Origin: Acidovorax facilis
GTDB taxonomy: Bacteria; Pseudomonadota; Gammaproteobacteria; Burkholderiales; Burkholderiaceae_C
DNA length: 44,737 nucleotides
Assembly: GCF_023913775.1 (NCBI RefSeq)
Contig: NZ_JAMXAX010000032.1
Span: forward strand, 1 to 44,737
Reading direction: 5' to 3'
Both the position numbers and the translations under genes were made by a program. Below the pieces are notes generated by a model. It was not told the DNA's origin. It saw nothing but the letters and a program-made list of their open reading frames with translations, and ran no database searches. Positions 24,122 through 32,572 of this stretch are shown in pieces; position 1 is the first letter of the stretch; every line of letters begins with the position of its first letter.

Positions 24122-25378
24122 CTATCGCCCTGACACCGCCAACCCGGCCGCCACCCCGCCAAACAAATCGCCTTCCACCTGGGGAGTGTCGGGAAACGCC
24201 GCTTTGAGCGCCTGCCGCAGCGGCCGCAGGGCCGACGAGCCCCCGGTGAGATAGATCGCATCCAGCCCCTGCACACCCAAGCCCGCCAGCTGCACACATT
24301 CCTGCGCGCAGGCGACCACCTGTTCGAGGGGTTGCAACAGGAACTGCGCCAATCCCTCCGGCGTCACGGCAGCACCGAGCCCGGCCTCGATCCAGTCCAG
24401 CGGCATGGGAGCTTCGGCATCGGCCAGCGAGGCGGCAATTTTGGCCTGCTCCACCGTGTTGGCCATGCGGTGCCCCAGGCGCTCGTGCAGCACCCGCATG
24501 AGCCGCGCGTGCAGCCGCGCATCGGAATAGTCGGTGCGCAGGTTCTGCGCATCGCGCAGTGCACGCGGCGAGTACAGCCACTGGATCAGGTGCCAGGTGG
24601 ACAGGTCAAAAAACACCCGGCTGGGCACCTCGCGCCCCGTGGGCCCAGTGTGCCGAAACCCGAGCAAGGGCATCAACAGGTCCAGGCTCAGCCGCCGGTC
24701 AAAGTCGGTGCCACCCACGTGCACGCCGGTGGTGGCCAGCACATCACTGCCACGCTCGGCACGCGCCATGCGCTCCGGCCCCAGCCGCACCACTGTGAAG
24801 TCCGAGGTACCCCCCCCAATGTCCACCACCAGCACCAGCGACTCGTGCGCGATACGCTGCTCGTAGTCCAGCGCTGCGGCAATCGGCTCCAGCTGGAACG
24901 ACACCTCGGCAAACCCCGCATCCAGCGCAGCCTGGCGCAACGCATCTTCCGCCTGCTGATCGCGGTCGGCATCCCCATCCACAAAATGCACCGGGCGCCC
25001 CATCACCACCCGGGCAGGCATGCCGCCCAGCTCATCGCGCGCCTTTTGCACCAGCATGCGCAAGAAGAGGCTGATGATGTCCTGGTAGCTCACCATCTTG
25101 TTGTGCACCGCCGTCTTGTCCTGCAGCAGCGCACTACCGAGCAGGCTCTTGAGCGACCGCATCAGGCGCCCCTCGGTGCCCGCCAGATACTGGCCCACGG
25201 CATCGCGGCCAAAGTGCGTGCGGTGATCCTCTGCGTTAAAGAACAGTGCAGTGGGCAGTGTGTGCGCACTCCCTTCCAGCGCAATCATCCGCGCCAACCC
25301 CGCCCCCTGGCGCACGGCCATCGCGGAGTTGGAAGTGCCAAAGTCGATACCGAGGGTGGTGTCCTTCAGGAGGGGCAT
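24122..25378 (-). CDS. Hsp70-like ATPase of the YegD type
   Basis: A 418-residue actin/Hsp70-fold ATPase without the substrate-binding and lid domains of DnaK. Nucleotide-binding motifs are complete: phosphate 1 LGIDFGTSNSAMAV at the N-terminus, phosphate 2 VVDIGGGTSDFTVV at about residue 185, connect 1 EPIAAALDYE, and adenosine YLTGGSSALRPL at about 380. E. coli YegD is a slightly longer orphan of the same shape; its function is not known. It is the last host-type gene before the integrated element, transcribed away from it. A perfect 14-bp hairpin terminator stands 190 bp upstream of its start. Confidence 0.88.
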   Translation of the reverse strand: MPLLKDTTLGIDFGTSNSAMAVRQGAGLARMIALEGSAHTLPTALFFNAEDHRTHFGRDAVGQYLAGTEGRLMRSLKSLLGSALLQDKTAVHNKMVSYQDIISLFLRMLVQKARDELGGMPARVVMGRPVHFVDGDADRDQQAEDALRQAALDAGFAEVSFQLEPIAAALDYEQRIAHESLVLVVDIGGGTSDFTVVRLGPERMARAERGSDVLATTGVHVGGTDFDRRLSLDLLMPLLGFRHTGPTGREVPSRVFFDLSTWHLIQWLYSPRALRDAQNLRTDYSDARLHARLMRVLHERLGHRMANTVEQAKIAASLADAEAPMPLDWIEAGLGAAVTPEGLAQFLLQPLEQVVACAQECVQLAGLGVQGLDAIYLTGGSSALRPLRQALKAAFPDTPQVEGDLFGGVAAGLAVSGR

Positions 25379-25564
25379 GGGTGAAGTGTCGAAGCGATGA
25401 GGAAGTGTTCAACGCACACCGGCCACAGCCTCGGTGAACGCAAACATCGGATGCGGTGCTGCGGCGAGAAGAATGCTCTGGGCAGCTTGGTGGCGCGACA
25501 GGAGACCCGTCCAAAGCCTCTCCGAAGCACGACCCAGCGCCGTGGACACCGCATGCAGAATGGA

Positions 25565-25598
25565 AAAAGCCCTTGATTAGCAAAAATCAAGGGCTTTT
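25565..25598. terminator. Perfect 14-bp hairpin terminator at the element's left flank
   Basis: AAAAGCCCTTGATT, loop AGCAAA, AATCAAGGGCTTTT. The stem is perfect with A- and T-tracts, so it works in both directions. It stands close outside the left end of the satellite-like element. The bases between it and the Hsp70 gene (25379-25564) hold no gene I can recognise. Confidence 0.85.
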
Positions 25599-25676
25599 AT
25601 TTGGTGGCTGGGGCTCTACCGAAAGAACGCCGTAACCTGTTGTCGCAATTGATTTTTCGACTTTCACGGAACGGGA

Positions 25677-25698
25677 GTTGCCCCCAGAGTTGCCCCCA
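25677..25698. other. Left paired integrase-type site (two GTTGCCCCCA half-sites)
   Basis: Two GTTGCCCCCA half-sites start 12 bp apart. The 22-bp pair differs by one base from 38875-38896 at the opposite end, in the same orientation. This is the pattern expected for arm-type binding sites of a tyrosine integrase. Confidence 0.7.
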
Positions 25699-25748
25699 GC
25701 CATCTGTTGTCAGCACCATGATGGGAGGCGCGATTCTACATACAGGCC

Positions 25749-25995
25749 CGCGCTTGGACGGTCGGCAAACCCCTCAAAGCCTACAAACCCCACCAGTCGG
25801 CCCCAGCGTACAGGTCTCAAAACCGGACCTCAGCCCTTTTCACTTGCTCGCGCTTCGACGGTCGGTAAACCCTCCAAAGCCTACAAACCCCACCAACCTG
25901 CCAAGCCTGCGGGTCTGCAAACTGGCCCCTCTGCTTTCACGCAGGCTCGCGTTTCGTCGGAAAAAAACCCTTCAAAACCCACCAAACCCTACTGA
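25749..25995. repeat. Array of three ~100-bp repeat units, left end
   Basis: Three units begin at 25749, 25849 and 25948, so the period is 99-100 bp. Each has CGCG(C/T)TTCG-like bases followed by AAACCC(C/T)TCAAA and C(T)ACAAACCCCACCA. The second and third recur inverted at 37128-37180 and 37034-37079. In the 732-bp gap 25379-26110 this array, the terminator and the integrase-type site are the only features seen before the palindrome at 26074. Confidence 0.8.
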
Positions 25996-26073
25996 GTCGC
26001 CAGCCCCGGCGTAACACGCTGCTACGCGGGGACCTCTGGCACACTGATTGTGCGAACGCTATTCACAACCCAA

Positions 26074-26090
26074 CGCACTTTAAAAGTGCG
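26074..26090. promoter_or_regulatory. 17-bp perfect palindrome upstream of the gpA-like gene
   Basis: CGCACTTT-A-AAAGTGCG, ending 20 bp before the ATG of the replication gene. Position and symmetry suggest an operator or a small leader hairpin controlling the replication endonuclease. No protein can be assigned to it; AlpA is one candidate. Confidence 0.6.
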
Positions 26091-26110
26091 CCTGCCAGCC
26101 TGCACAACTA

Positions 26111-28084
26111 ATGCCCACGATTCCCCGCAAACTGCCCAATGCCAGCCTGGCTGAGTGGAACGCGAGAAAACCCACGGCCCACTTAGCGCGTAGCCACATG
26201 GAGCGCGTCCTGAAGTGCGCCCCGCCAGCGTGGCGGGCGGCCATTGGGGAGCGGATCGCGCCCAAGCGTGCCCCCATCGTCGCCGCCTTGCAGACCGACG
26301 CGGAGTTTTTGGCCAGTCAACCTGAGTGGGCCGACGCCTGGGACTTGATGCAGGCGGTGGCCGACTTTGAGGACGAATACGGCGCGGCCAGCATGTGGAA
26401 CCTGGGCGATTGGGAAATCTGCGAGATGGCCGAGAAGCTGGCCGGTGAAGCGGATGAACTGGATGACCTGTGCATTGCCCGTGGCGAGAGTCTGGCCGCC
26501 CGGGTGGATTCCATTCGCATGCTGATACGGTGTGTGGGCATCACTGAAGACAAGCCGATCCAAGGGGAGCCAGCCATCAAGCGCGCGCAGGATGCCGCAT
26601 GGTGGCGCAAGCGCCTACGCGTGCATGTGTCGCGCATCGTTGAAGCTGGCGCAATCGGCCTGGGGCTGGTGCACAAGGAGCGCTGCGGCTATGTAAGCCA
26701 GGACGGCCTGCAGCGCCGCCAAGCACAGCTCAAACGCAATGCCGAGGCGCTGGGCCGAACCCTGTTCCGCAATGAGGCCGGGCAGGTGTACACGCTGCGC
26801 GAGCTGGCGGAGCTGGGCACAGCAAACCCGGTAATTCGCGGTGGCGAGCTGATGACGCGCATTCGCGGCGCGGAGGAATACGCCGATGCCCGCGCGCACG
26901 TGGGCCTGTTTGTCACGCTGACGCTGCCGAGCCGCTTTCACCCCGTGAAGCTGGGCAGCGGTGGACGACCGGTGCCAAACAAGAAATACAAGGGCGCCAC
27001 GCCGCGTGATGGCCAGCTATGGTTGCGCGACATGTGGGCCAAGACCCGCGCGGCCCTGGCGCGCAAGGGCGTGAAGATGTACGGCCTGCGGGTGGCCGAG
27101 CCGCATCACGACGCCACGCCCCACTGGCACGCCCTGATATGGGCCGAGGATGAAGCGGGCGCGCTGGCCATTGAAGAAGCGGTGCGCAAGTATTGGCTGA
27201 GCGATGACGGCGATGAACGCGGCGCCGAGCAGAACCGCGTGAACATCAAGCGCATGTTGAAGGGCGGGGCCGCTGGCTACGTGGCGAAGTACATCGCGAA
27301 GAGCGTTGGCCACCTTGCCTTGGCCGAGCATCAGGACGTGGTGAACGGTCACCAGATCACGCTGGACTTTGGCGACACGAACCCACGTGACGCAAAGGAA
27401 CCAGGCGCGGGCTTCAAGAGTGTGGATGCGTGGGCGGCCACTTGGGGTATCAGGCAGTTTCAGACCATCGGCATGCCCAGCGTGACAGTGTGGCGCGAGT
27501 TGCGCCGCGTAACGCGCGATCAGCTAGAGCTGTTCCAGCTTGAGGGCGACCGTGCCACGGTACGGGCTTTTCAGGCATGCCACCGCCATGCCGAGCTGCG
27601 CGCTGACTGGCGCATGTTCATGGAGGCCATGGGAGGTCACGCGCTGCCGCGCAAGAGGTGGCACCTGTGCACGGCACACCGCACGCCCGAGGATGGCCAG
27701 GTCAACAAATACGGCGAGCCGGTGAAAGTGGGCCGCATCGTGGGCCTGCGGGCCCAGCACGGCCGCATGTGCGGGCGGTGGCTTGTGAGTCGCCGCATTG
27801 CGTGGGCGCCCGTCATCAGCGAGCAAGCGCATGCATCGCAGGCGGTCGAAGGTGAAACCACGGCTGCAGCGGGACAAGCTCAGGGCGGTGGCACGCCCCC
27901 CGCCCGCGCGGCTTTGCCGCGCGCTTGGACTGGTTTCAATAACTGTACGGCCCGCATCACGGGCGAGCTGGCGCGGGAGCTTTTCCCCCCAAGCCCACAC
28001 TTCAAAGAGGACTGGTGCAAGCCTGAAACGGTGGCCCAGTTCCGCGCATTGCGCGCCATGCAGGCCACCGAGGCGTGGCACTGA
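26111..28084 (+). CDS. Phage P2 gpA-like HUH replication endonuclease
   Basis: A 657-residue rolling-circle initiator. HUH motifs are in order: motif I FVTLTLPSRFHP at about residue 265, the metal-binding HxH in PHWHAL at about 336, and paired catalytic tyrosines in GYVAKYIAKS at about 390. This matches the Phage_GPA family, which nicks one strand at the origin of P2-like phages and stays joined to it. The region before about residue 250 is helical and poorly conserved; the tail after about 560 is rich in A and G. There is no clear ribosome site before the ATG at 26111. It is convergent with the rest of the element's operon, and a hairpin terminator lies between. Its presence beside a P4-type primase-helicase is unusual. 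Confidence 0.85.
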   Translation: MPTIPRKLPNASLAEWNARKPTAHLARSHMERVLKCAPPAWRAAIGERIAPKRAPIVAALQTDAEFLASQPEWADAWDLMQAVADFEDEYGAASMWNLGDWEICEMAEKLAGEADELDDLCIARGESLAARVDSIRMLIRCVGITEDKPIQGEPAIKRAQDAAWWRKRLRVHVSRIVEAGAIGLGLVHKERCGYVSQDGLQRRQAQLKRNAEALGRTLFRNEAGQVYTLRELAELGTANPVIRGGELMTRIRGAEEYADARAHVGLFVTLTLPSRFHPVKLGSGGRPVPNKKYKGATPRDGQLWLRDMWAKTRAALARKGVKMYGLRVAEPHHDATPHWHALIWAEDEAGALAIEEAVRKYWLSDDGDERGAEQNRVNIKRMLKGGAAGYVAKYIAKSVGHLALAEHQDVVNGHQITLDFGDTNPRDAKEPGAGFKSVDAWAATWGIRQFQTIGMPSVTVWRELRRVTRDQLELFQLEGDRATVRAFQACHRHAELRADWRMFMEAMGGHALPRKRWHLCTAHRTPEDGQVNKYGEPVKVGRIVGLRAQHGRMCGRWLVSRRIAWAPVISEQAHASQAVEGETTAAAGQAQGGGTPPARAALPRAWTGFNNCTARITGELARELFPPSPHFKEDWCKPETVAQFRALRAMQATEAWH

Positions 28085-28150
28085 TAAAAAAACAAGCACC
28101 ACAGCACACCACAGCCGCAGAGGCGCGCAGCGGCATGGAGCGCAGAAAAA

Positions 28151-28182
28151 AAGCGCGAAGCAGCCCCCGCCACTTCGCGCTT
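28151..28182. terminator. Bidirectional hairpin terminator between convergent genes
   Basis: AAGCGCGAAG, a 12-nt loop, CTTCGCGCTT, flanked by an A-run on the left and TTTTCTC on the right, between the gpA-like stop and the stop of the 246-residue gene. Confidence 0.8.
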
Positions 28183-28202
28183 TTCTCGCCTAACCCAGCG
28201 CC

Positions 28203-28943
28203 CTACAGCACAGCTTCCCCGCCCCGACGCACCTTGTGAATCTGCGCAGGCGTCAGCACATCCTGCGCCGTCAGCGCCCCCAGGTCGAACACCCCCAGCA
28301 CCTCCACCTGCGGCCGCGCGTTGTACTCGGGCAGCCCTTCGGCGATGGCCTTCAAGCCATCGAGGATGAACGCCCACCGCGCCGCCACCATTTCCTCGCG
28401 CAGGGCCGCAGAGCTGGGCGGGCGCCCCAGTGAATCCTCATGCGTGCTGGTGCTGCAGGGCGCATGCGCCGCCAGCGCCATGGCCCTGGCCACCGCTTCC
28501 CCGGCCTCCTGCAGCGCCTTGTAGCCCTCGGCCCGTGCGTGCGCTGTGTAGGCCCGCTCATAAGCTGCCGCATAGGTGTGCGCCTGCCTGCTGGCCTCGG
28601 CCGCGAGTGCCTGCAATTCCTTGGCCCCCTTGGCCTGGGCCACCCGCATCACCTCGGCCATGGCCTGCGCATCGTTCTTGCGGTTGAGCGCACTGCGCGT
28701 GGCTGCATCGCTGCTCTCAAACCCGCCGCTGGCAAACGCAACATGGAACGCATCCGCAGCCGCATCGGCCTCATCCTCTGCCGCCTTGATCTTGCGGCCC
28801 AGCAGCTCCTGCGCGGCCTTGGCCTGGGCAAACCTCGGGCCTGCATCGTTGTCGTAGGCCGTGCGTGCGCGGGCCAGCTCGGCCAGGGTTTCGTGCAGCG
28901 CAGCCTGGGCGCTGCGGGCGTGGTGTTGAACGTCGAATGTCAT
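28203..28943 (-). CDS. Alanine-rich coiled-coil protein of the satellite operon
   Basis: A 246-residue protein of unknown function. Residues 8-150 are almost entirely charged and alanine-rich helix (ALHETLAELARARTAYDND, KAAEDEADAAADAFHVAF, AKELQALAAEASRQAHTYAA), predicting long coiled coils. The end is compact (VEVLGVFDLGALTAQDVLTPAQIHKVRRGG). No signal peptide or membrane segment is seen. The ATG at 28943 has a strong AAGGAG six bases upstream. It is the last gene of the leftward replication operon and 23 bp from its predecessor. A scaffold- or structural-like helper function is possible for such helical proteins in satellites, but nothing in the sequence proves it. Confidence 0.6.
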   Translation of the reverse strand: MTFDVQHHARSAQAALHETLAELARARTAYDNDAGPRFAQAKAAQELLGRKIKAAEDEADAAADAFHVAFASGGFESSDAATRSALNRKNDAQAMAEVMRVAQAKGAKELQALAAEASRQAHTYAAAYERAYTAHARAEGYKALQEAGEAVARAMALAAHAPCSTSTHEDSLGRPPSSAALREEMVAARWAFILDGLKAIAEGLPEYNARPQVEVLGVFDLGALTAQDVLTPAQIHKVRRGGEAVL

Positions 28944-28966
28944 GAATCACTCCTTGTGGACTGGGG

Positions 28967-29371
28967 TTAAAAAAACACGCGGGAAGAAAGGGTTGAAGGC
29001 GGCGCGGCCGCAGGCTGTGGCGGTTCCTCTGGGGCGAGCCACTGCGCAGCGCCGCAGCCCTCCAGATGCCTGCGCGCCACCTGCTGCGCGGCCGGGGTGA
29101 GCTTCGGAATCAGGGCGCGCACGGCCTCGCGCAGGGCCTGCAGATCGCCCTGCCCGGCCTGCATCGCATCAAGGCGCGCTTGCAGCGCGGCCGCAGTGCG
29201 CATGGCCTTGTCGAGCTGGACAGCCAAGCGCTGCACCTGGGCCACGCTCTCGCGCTCCTGCGGCGTGGCGGGCACCACCGCGCGCAGCGCCTGCAGCTCG
29301 CGCTGGCGTTTCTGGCGGTGCTTGCGCTGCCGCTCGGCATCCGTCATCGGGGTTGGTTTGCTCGCAGCCAT
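28967..29371 (-). CDS. Small basic helical protein of the satellite operon
   Basis: A 134-residue protein of unknown function. It opens MAASKPTPMTDAERQRKHRQ, a basic patch typical of small phage DNA-binding proteins, then has two leucine-rich helices (VQRLAVQLDKAMRTAAALQARLDAM; LREAVRALIPKLTPAAQQVARRHL) and a proline-rich tail. The ATG at 29371 comes two bases before the preceding gene's stop region (spacer of 1 base), consistent with tight translational coupling. A frame extends upstream but there overlaps the preceding coding sequence in another frame. Confidence 0.55.
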   Translation of the reverse strand: MAASKPTPMTDAERQRKHRQKRQRELQALRAVVPATPQERESVAQVQRLAVQLDKAMRTAAALQARLDAMQAGQGDLQALREAVRALIPKLTPAAQQVARRHLEGCGAAQWLAPEEPPQPAAAPPSTLSSRVFF

Positions 29372-29372
29372 G

Positions 29373-29723
29373 TCAGTAAGGCAAAGCGCAGAACCGATGG
29401 CAGCGCTGCAGCACATCCTTATGCGGCGTGTACCACTCGGGCACGCCCGGCAAGCGCCCTTGCGCGGCCATGGCGCAATTGCCCTTGCGCTGCAGGTGGT
29501 AGCAGTCGCGGCAGCGGTGGCGGTCGTCTTCGAGCACATCCACGGCCGCAGCAGACAGAAGCGCCAGCAGCCCGGGCTTGTGCTGCCGGATCAATTCGCC
29601 GGTGGCCTCATCCAGCCACACGGCGGGCCACACCTGCAGGTTGCCCTCGGCCGTGGCCGATAGGTGCAGGCCCTTGTGGCGCAGGCGTTCCAGCAATCGG
29701 GCAGCGGTTTGGTCGTCGCTCAT
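29373..29723 (-). CDS. TubC-N-like, cysteine-rich small protein
   Basis: A 116-residue protein. The first half (LLERLRHKGLHLSATAEGNLQVWPAVWLDEATGELIRQHKPGLLALL) has the helix-strand-helix layout of the TubC N-terminal docking domain, also found in small proteins beside phage-type primases. The second half carries a possible zinc site: HRCRDCYHLQRKGNC then RCHRFC. The ATG at 29723 has GAGGGGG just upstream. It follows the primase-helicase gene by 9 bp and precedes the next by 1 bp, so it belongs to the same transcript. A role as a replication accessory is inferred only from position. Confidence 0.6.
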   Translation of the reverse strand: MSDDQTAARLLERLRHKGLHLSATAEGNLQVWPAVWLDEATGELIRQHKPGLLALLSAAAVDVLEDDRHRCRDCYHLQRKGNCAMAAQGRLPGVPEWYTPHKDVLQRCHRFCALPY

Positions 29724-29732
29724 GCCGCCCCC

Positions 29733-32558
29733 TCAGAACGTGGCCACATCGTCGGCCGCAGGCATGCCCATAGCGTCGGCCGCAGCCATCGGCCGCAGCG
29801 CCGCCGACTGGTGCACAGCCCAGTGCAGCAGCCCTGCCCGGTGCCCGATGCGCACAAACCGCTTGCCGTCCACGATGCGCCCCTGCATGCGCTCGATCCA
29901 GCGGCCCAGCATGCGCGAATTGATCTTGCCCGCCTGCCCTGCAATGTCATCCATCGCCATGGCCAACAGCGCGTCGGTGTCGCTGCGCCGGATGGCACCG
30001 CCCACGGTCGTTTGATCCGGTCCAAACGCTGCAAACCATGCCTCCACCAGCGCGCGCAGCTTGGTGGTTTCCGGGTCTTGCTCGAAGGCGCGGGCTGCGG
30101 CCTCCATCGGGTCGGCCAGCGTGGGCAGCCCTTCGCCTTCGGGGGTGCCTGCGATTGCGGCCACGTGCGTTGCCAGCCAGCAGATGGGCTGCCGCACCAG
30201 ATCGTCCCAATGCTCGAAGCTGGCCGTGCGCCCTTTGGCCATCTTCGGGCGCCCTGCGGTGATGTAGGCCCGAACAATCGTCAACGCAGCCACCACGTAG
30301 GCGAGGCGATCCGTCTGCACCATCTGCGCCGGGTCGAACGAGAAGTCCCGCGTGTACGGTGTCTCGCTCTGGGCGTCGATGCGCGCCGTCAGCACCCTTC
30401 GGCAGGTGTCCGAAGTCATGCGCAGGTTGTTGCCCGGGGCGATGAACAAGGCCCGGTTGGGCAAGGTGATGGTTTCGCTGCTGCCCAGCACCCGGTCGGC
30501 AAACGTGGGGGCGGTCAGGAAGGCATCGAGCGATGCAGAGCCCAAGGGCTCGCGCACGTTGTCCCAGAGCACCACGCGCTGGCCTTCGCGCAGCACCGCA
30601 AACAGGCGCTTGCGGGTTTCTTCGTCGGTATCGGCCGGGGGCAATATCGAAGGCTCCGAGCCCATGGCCAGGATGCCGATGCAGCGGGCCAGCAGGGTCT
30701 TGCCGCTGCCTGCGGCCGGGGCGTCAAAGCCCACGCCCGGCGCAGTGGGAAGGCTCGCCCGCAGCGCAGCCGACAGCAGGCCGTGCAAGGCCACCCCGTT
30801 GGCCACGGCGTCCACCAGCGGGAACAGGGCCAGGGGCGCCCACAGAAAGCGCAAGGCTGCCAGGGCGTCCTGCACGGTCGGTTTGACCGGCACGCGCGGC
30901 GGGTTCGGGTGTTCGCTGTAGAACAGCAGGCCGGAGTTTTCATCGTGGCCAGGGCGGTCCAGAATGCTGCCGTCGATGCGCAGGGTGGGCGCAGTCACCA
31001 CCGCCACCAGCTTCTTGAACCCGCGTTCGCCATGCTTGGCCAGGATGGCGCGGGCCACGCTCAAGGGAGCATCCTCGGGGCCTTCTTCGGGCGCATCCTC
31101 GCCATCGGCCTTGCGGCGATGGCGCATCGAATAGAACTCGCACACCCGGCCCATGTGGTCGGTCAGCCAGTCAGGGGTAACGGGGCGCGCCTTGCCGTCG
31201 CTCACATAGGCCACCGCCCCCTCGCCGTAGTCGAACAGCTCGCCCCGTTCCTGCAGCACGGCCAGCACCGCATCGGTGGTGGCCACGCGCATGCCCCGCC
31301 CCACCTGAATGCGGGCGCTCTGGCGCAGCAGCTCAAAGCGCATGCCGCCATGGCGGTGGGTGAACAGGTACGGGCGCTGGCCGCTCTTGAGGTTGACCAC
31401 GGCCACGCGGGTGTCGCTGTCCGGGTCCAGCGGGTCGGCGAACTGGGCGTTGTGCCAGCGCTCTGGGCGGTCAAGGATTTCTCCCACGGAGACGGGCTTG
31501 CCCTGCTCTGCCATCAGCACGAAGTCACCCATCAGCACGCGCTGGGCGCTGGCGCGCTGCAGCACGTCGCGGGCCTTGTCCACGGGGATGCCCCGGCGCT
31601 TGGCCAGGGCCGGGGCGTTGGTGGCCACCCAGCGTTCGCGCTGCGCTGCGCACTGCCCCGCCAATTGAACCCGCGCGGCCTTCTTGAGCGCCTGGGCCTG
31701 CTTGTGCGTGTCGGCATCGTGCGGGATCAGCGCGAGGTCGAACAACGCCAGCGGATCGCCAAAGATGCGCGGCGCAGCGTGCGGCCGCTGCAGGCTCTTG
31801 CCCAGCAAGGGGGGCGCACAGAAGTCCAGGCGCTCGGGCTGCCACACGCTGGCATCGATCAGGGTGCGTTCCAGCGCCTGCCCGGCGCGGCCTACGTCGA
31901 ACCAGCCATGGCCTGCAGCCCACAAGAGCTGCACCAGCGCCCTGCCCGCTTCCGGGATGCGTGAAGCGTCGCGCACGGGGATGTAGAGGCGATGCCGTGT
32001 CAACGCCGACAGCTCGCGGCCGTCAGCAGTGCACACGCCTGCGGAACAGCTCGGGCGCCACAGCATGGGTGCATCGGCCAGGGCCGGGCAGGCTTCTATC
32101 AGGCGTTGGCGGAACACATCCGCAGACAGTTCGCCATCAGGCGCGCCGTCGTGGTCGAGCATCATCACGCCGGGGCCCACTGGATAGGCAAAGTGCCTGC
32201 GGGTGCGGGAGATGGCGCCAGGGGTTTCTGCCACTTCGCGCTCGGGCACGATGGGAACGCTGACGCCTGCAGCAGCATCGCACATGCCCCAGCTCGTGGC
32301 CTGCGCGGGGTCGAGGGTTTCCAGCACATCGGCCAGTTCCTGCAGGCCGTGCGCCACGGCACGCGATGCAGTGCCGCGCATCATGTTGGCGGCGCTTTCC
32401 TTGTGCAGCGTGCCATCGGGGGCCAGGGTCAGCACCTTGGTCAATCGGTCGGGGGCCGTGGCGGTGAAGACGGTGAATTGCAGGGCGCCAGCGGATGGCG
32501 CAGATGGGGTGTTTTTTGCAGCGTCCGATCTGGGTGCGCTGGCCTTTTTGGTTGCCAT
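29733..32558 (-). CDS. Primase-helicase fusion (AEP-like primase plus AAA+/DUF927-type helicase)
   Basis: A 941-residue replication protein. The N-terminal 250 residues carry archaeo-eukaryotic-primase-like motifs: GVMMLDHDG at about 135 (hDhD-type metal site), ALTRHRLYIPV (sxH-like), and TLIDASVWQPERLDF (third acidic motif). The C-terminal half has a complete Walker A GFDAPAAGSGKTLLA at about 611, Walker B RVVLWDN, and the surrounding AAA+ arrangement of DUF927/SF3-like helicases (FIAPGNNLRMTSDTCRRV). This is the P4-alpha-like part of the element: it would open the origin and make primers. The AEP call is inference from motif order. The ATG at 32558 lacks a clear ribosome site; the Toprim gene ends 14 bp before it. 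Confidence 0.75.
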   Translation of the reverse strand: MATKKASAPRSDAAKNTPSAPSAGALQFTVFTATAPDRLTKVLTLAPDGTLHKESAANMMRGTASRAVAHGLQELADVLETLDPAQATSWGMCDAAAGVSVPIVPEREVAETPGAISRTRRHFAYPVGPGVMMLDHDGAPDGELSADVFRQRLIEACPALADAPMLWRPSCSAGVCTADGRELSALTRHRLYIPVRDASRIPEAGRALVQLLWAAGHGWFDVGRAGQALERTLIDASVWQPERLDFCAPPLLGKSLQRPHAAPRIFGDPLALFDLALIPHDADTHKQAQALKKAARVQLAGQCAAQRERWVATNAPALAKRRGIPVDKARDVLQRASAQRVLMGDFVLMAEQGKPVSVGEILDRPERWHNAQFADPLDPDSDTRVAVVNLKSGQRPYLFTHRHGGMRFELLRQSARIQVGRGMRVATTDAVLAVLQERGELFDYGEGAVAYVSDGKARPVTPDWLTDHMGRVCEFYSMRHRRKADGEDAPEEGPEDAPLSVARAILAKHGERGFKKLVAVVTAPTLRIDGSILDRPGHDENSGLLFYSEHPNPPRVPVKPTVQDALAALRFLWAPLALFPLVDAVANGVALHGLLSAALRASLPTAPGVGFDAPAAGSGKTLLARCIGILAMGSEPSILPPADTDEETRKRLFAVLREGQRVVLWDNVREPLGSASLDAFLTAPTFADRVLGSSETITLPNRALFIAPGNNLRMTSDTCRRVLTARIDAQSETPYTRDFSFDPAQMVQTDRLAYVVAALTIVRAYITAGRPKMAKGRTASFEHWDDLVRQPICWLATHVAAIAGTPEGEGLPTLADPMEAAARAFEQDPETTKLRALVEAWFAAFGPDQTTVGGAIRRSDTDALLAMAMDDIAGQAGKINSRMLGRWIERMQGRIVDGKRFVRIGHRAGLLHWAVHQSAALRPMAAADAMGMPAADDVATF

Positions 32559-32572
32559 GGTGTGGTCGTTTT

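Noticed and set aside
25749-25995. Regular repeats with 100-bp period considered as a CRISPR array
   Set aside because: The repeats are about 50 bp, diverged, with only three units and no cas genes; inverted copies at the far end argue for cis sites of the element.
29664-31964. 766-codon plus-strand open frame
   Set aside because: Antisense to the primase-helicase, no motifs, composition typical of GC-rich shadow frames.
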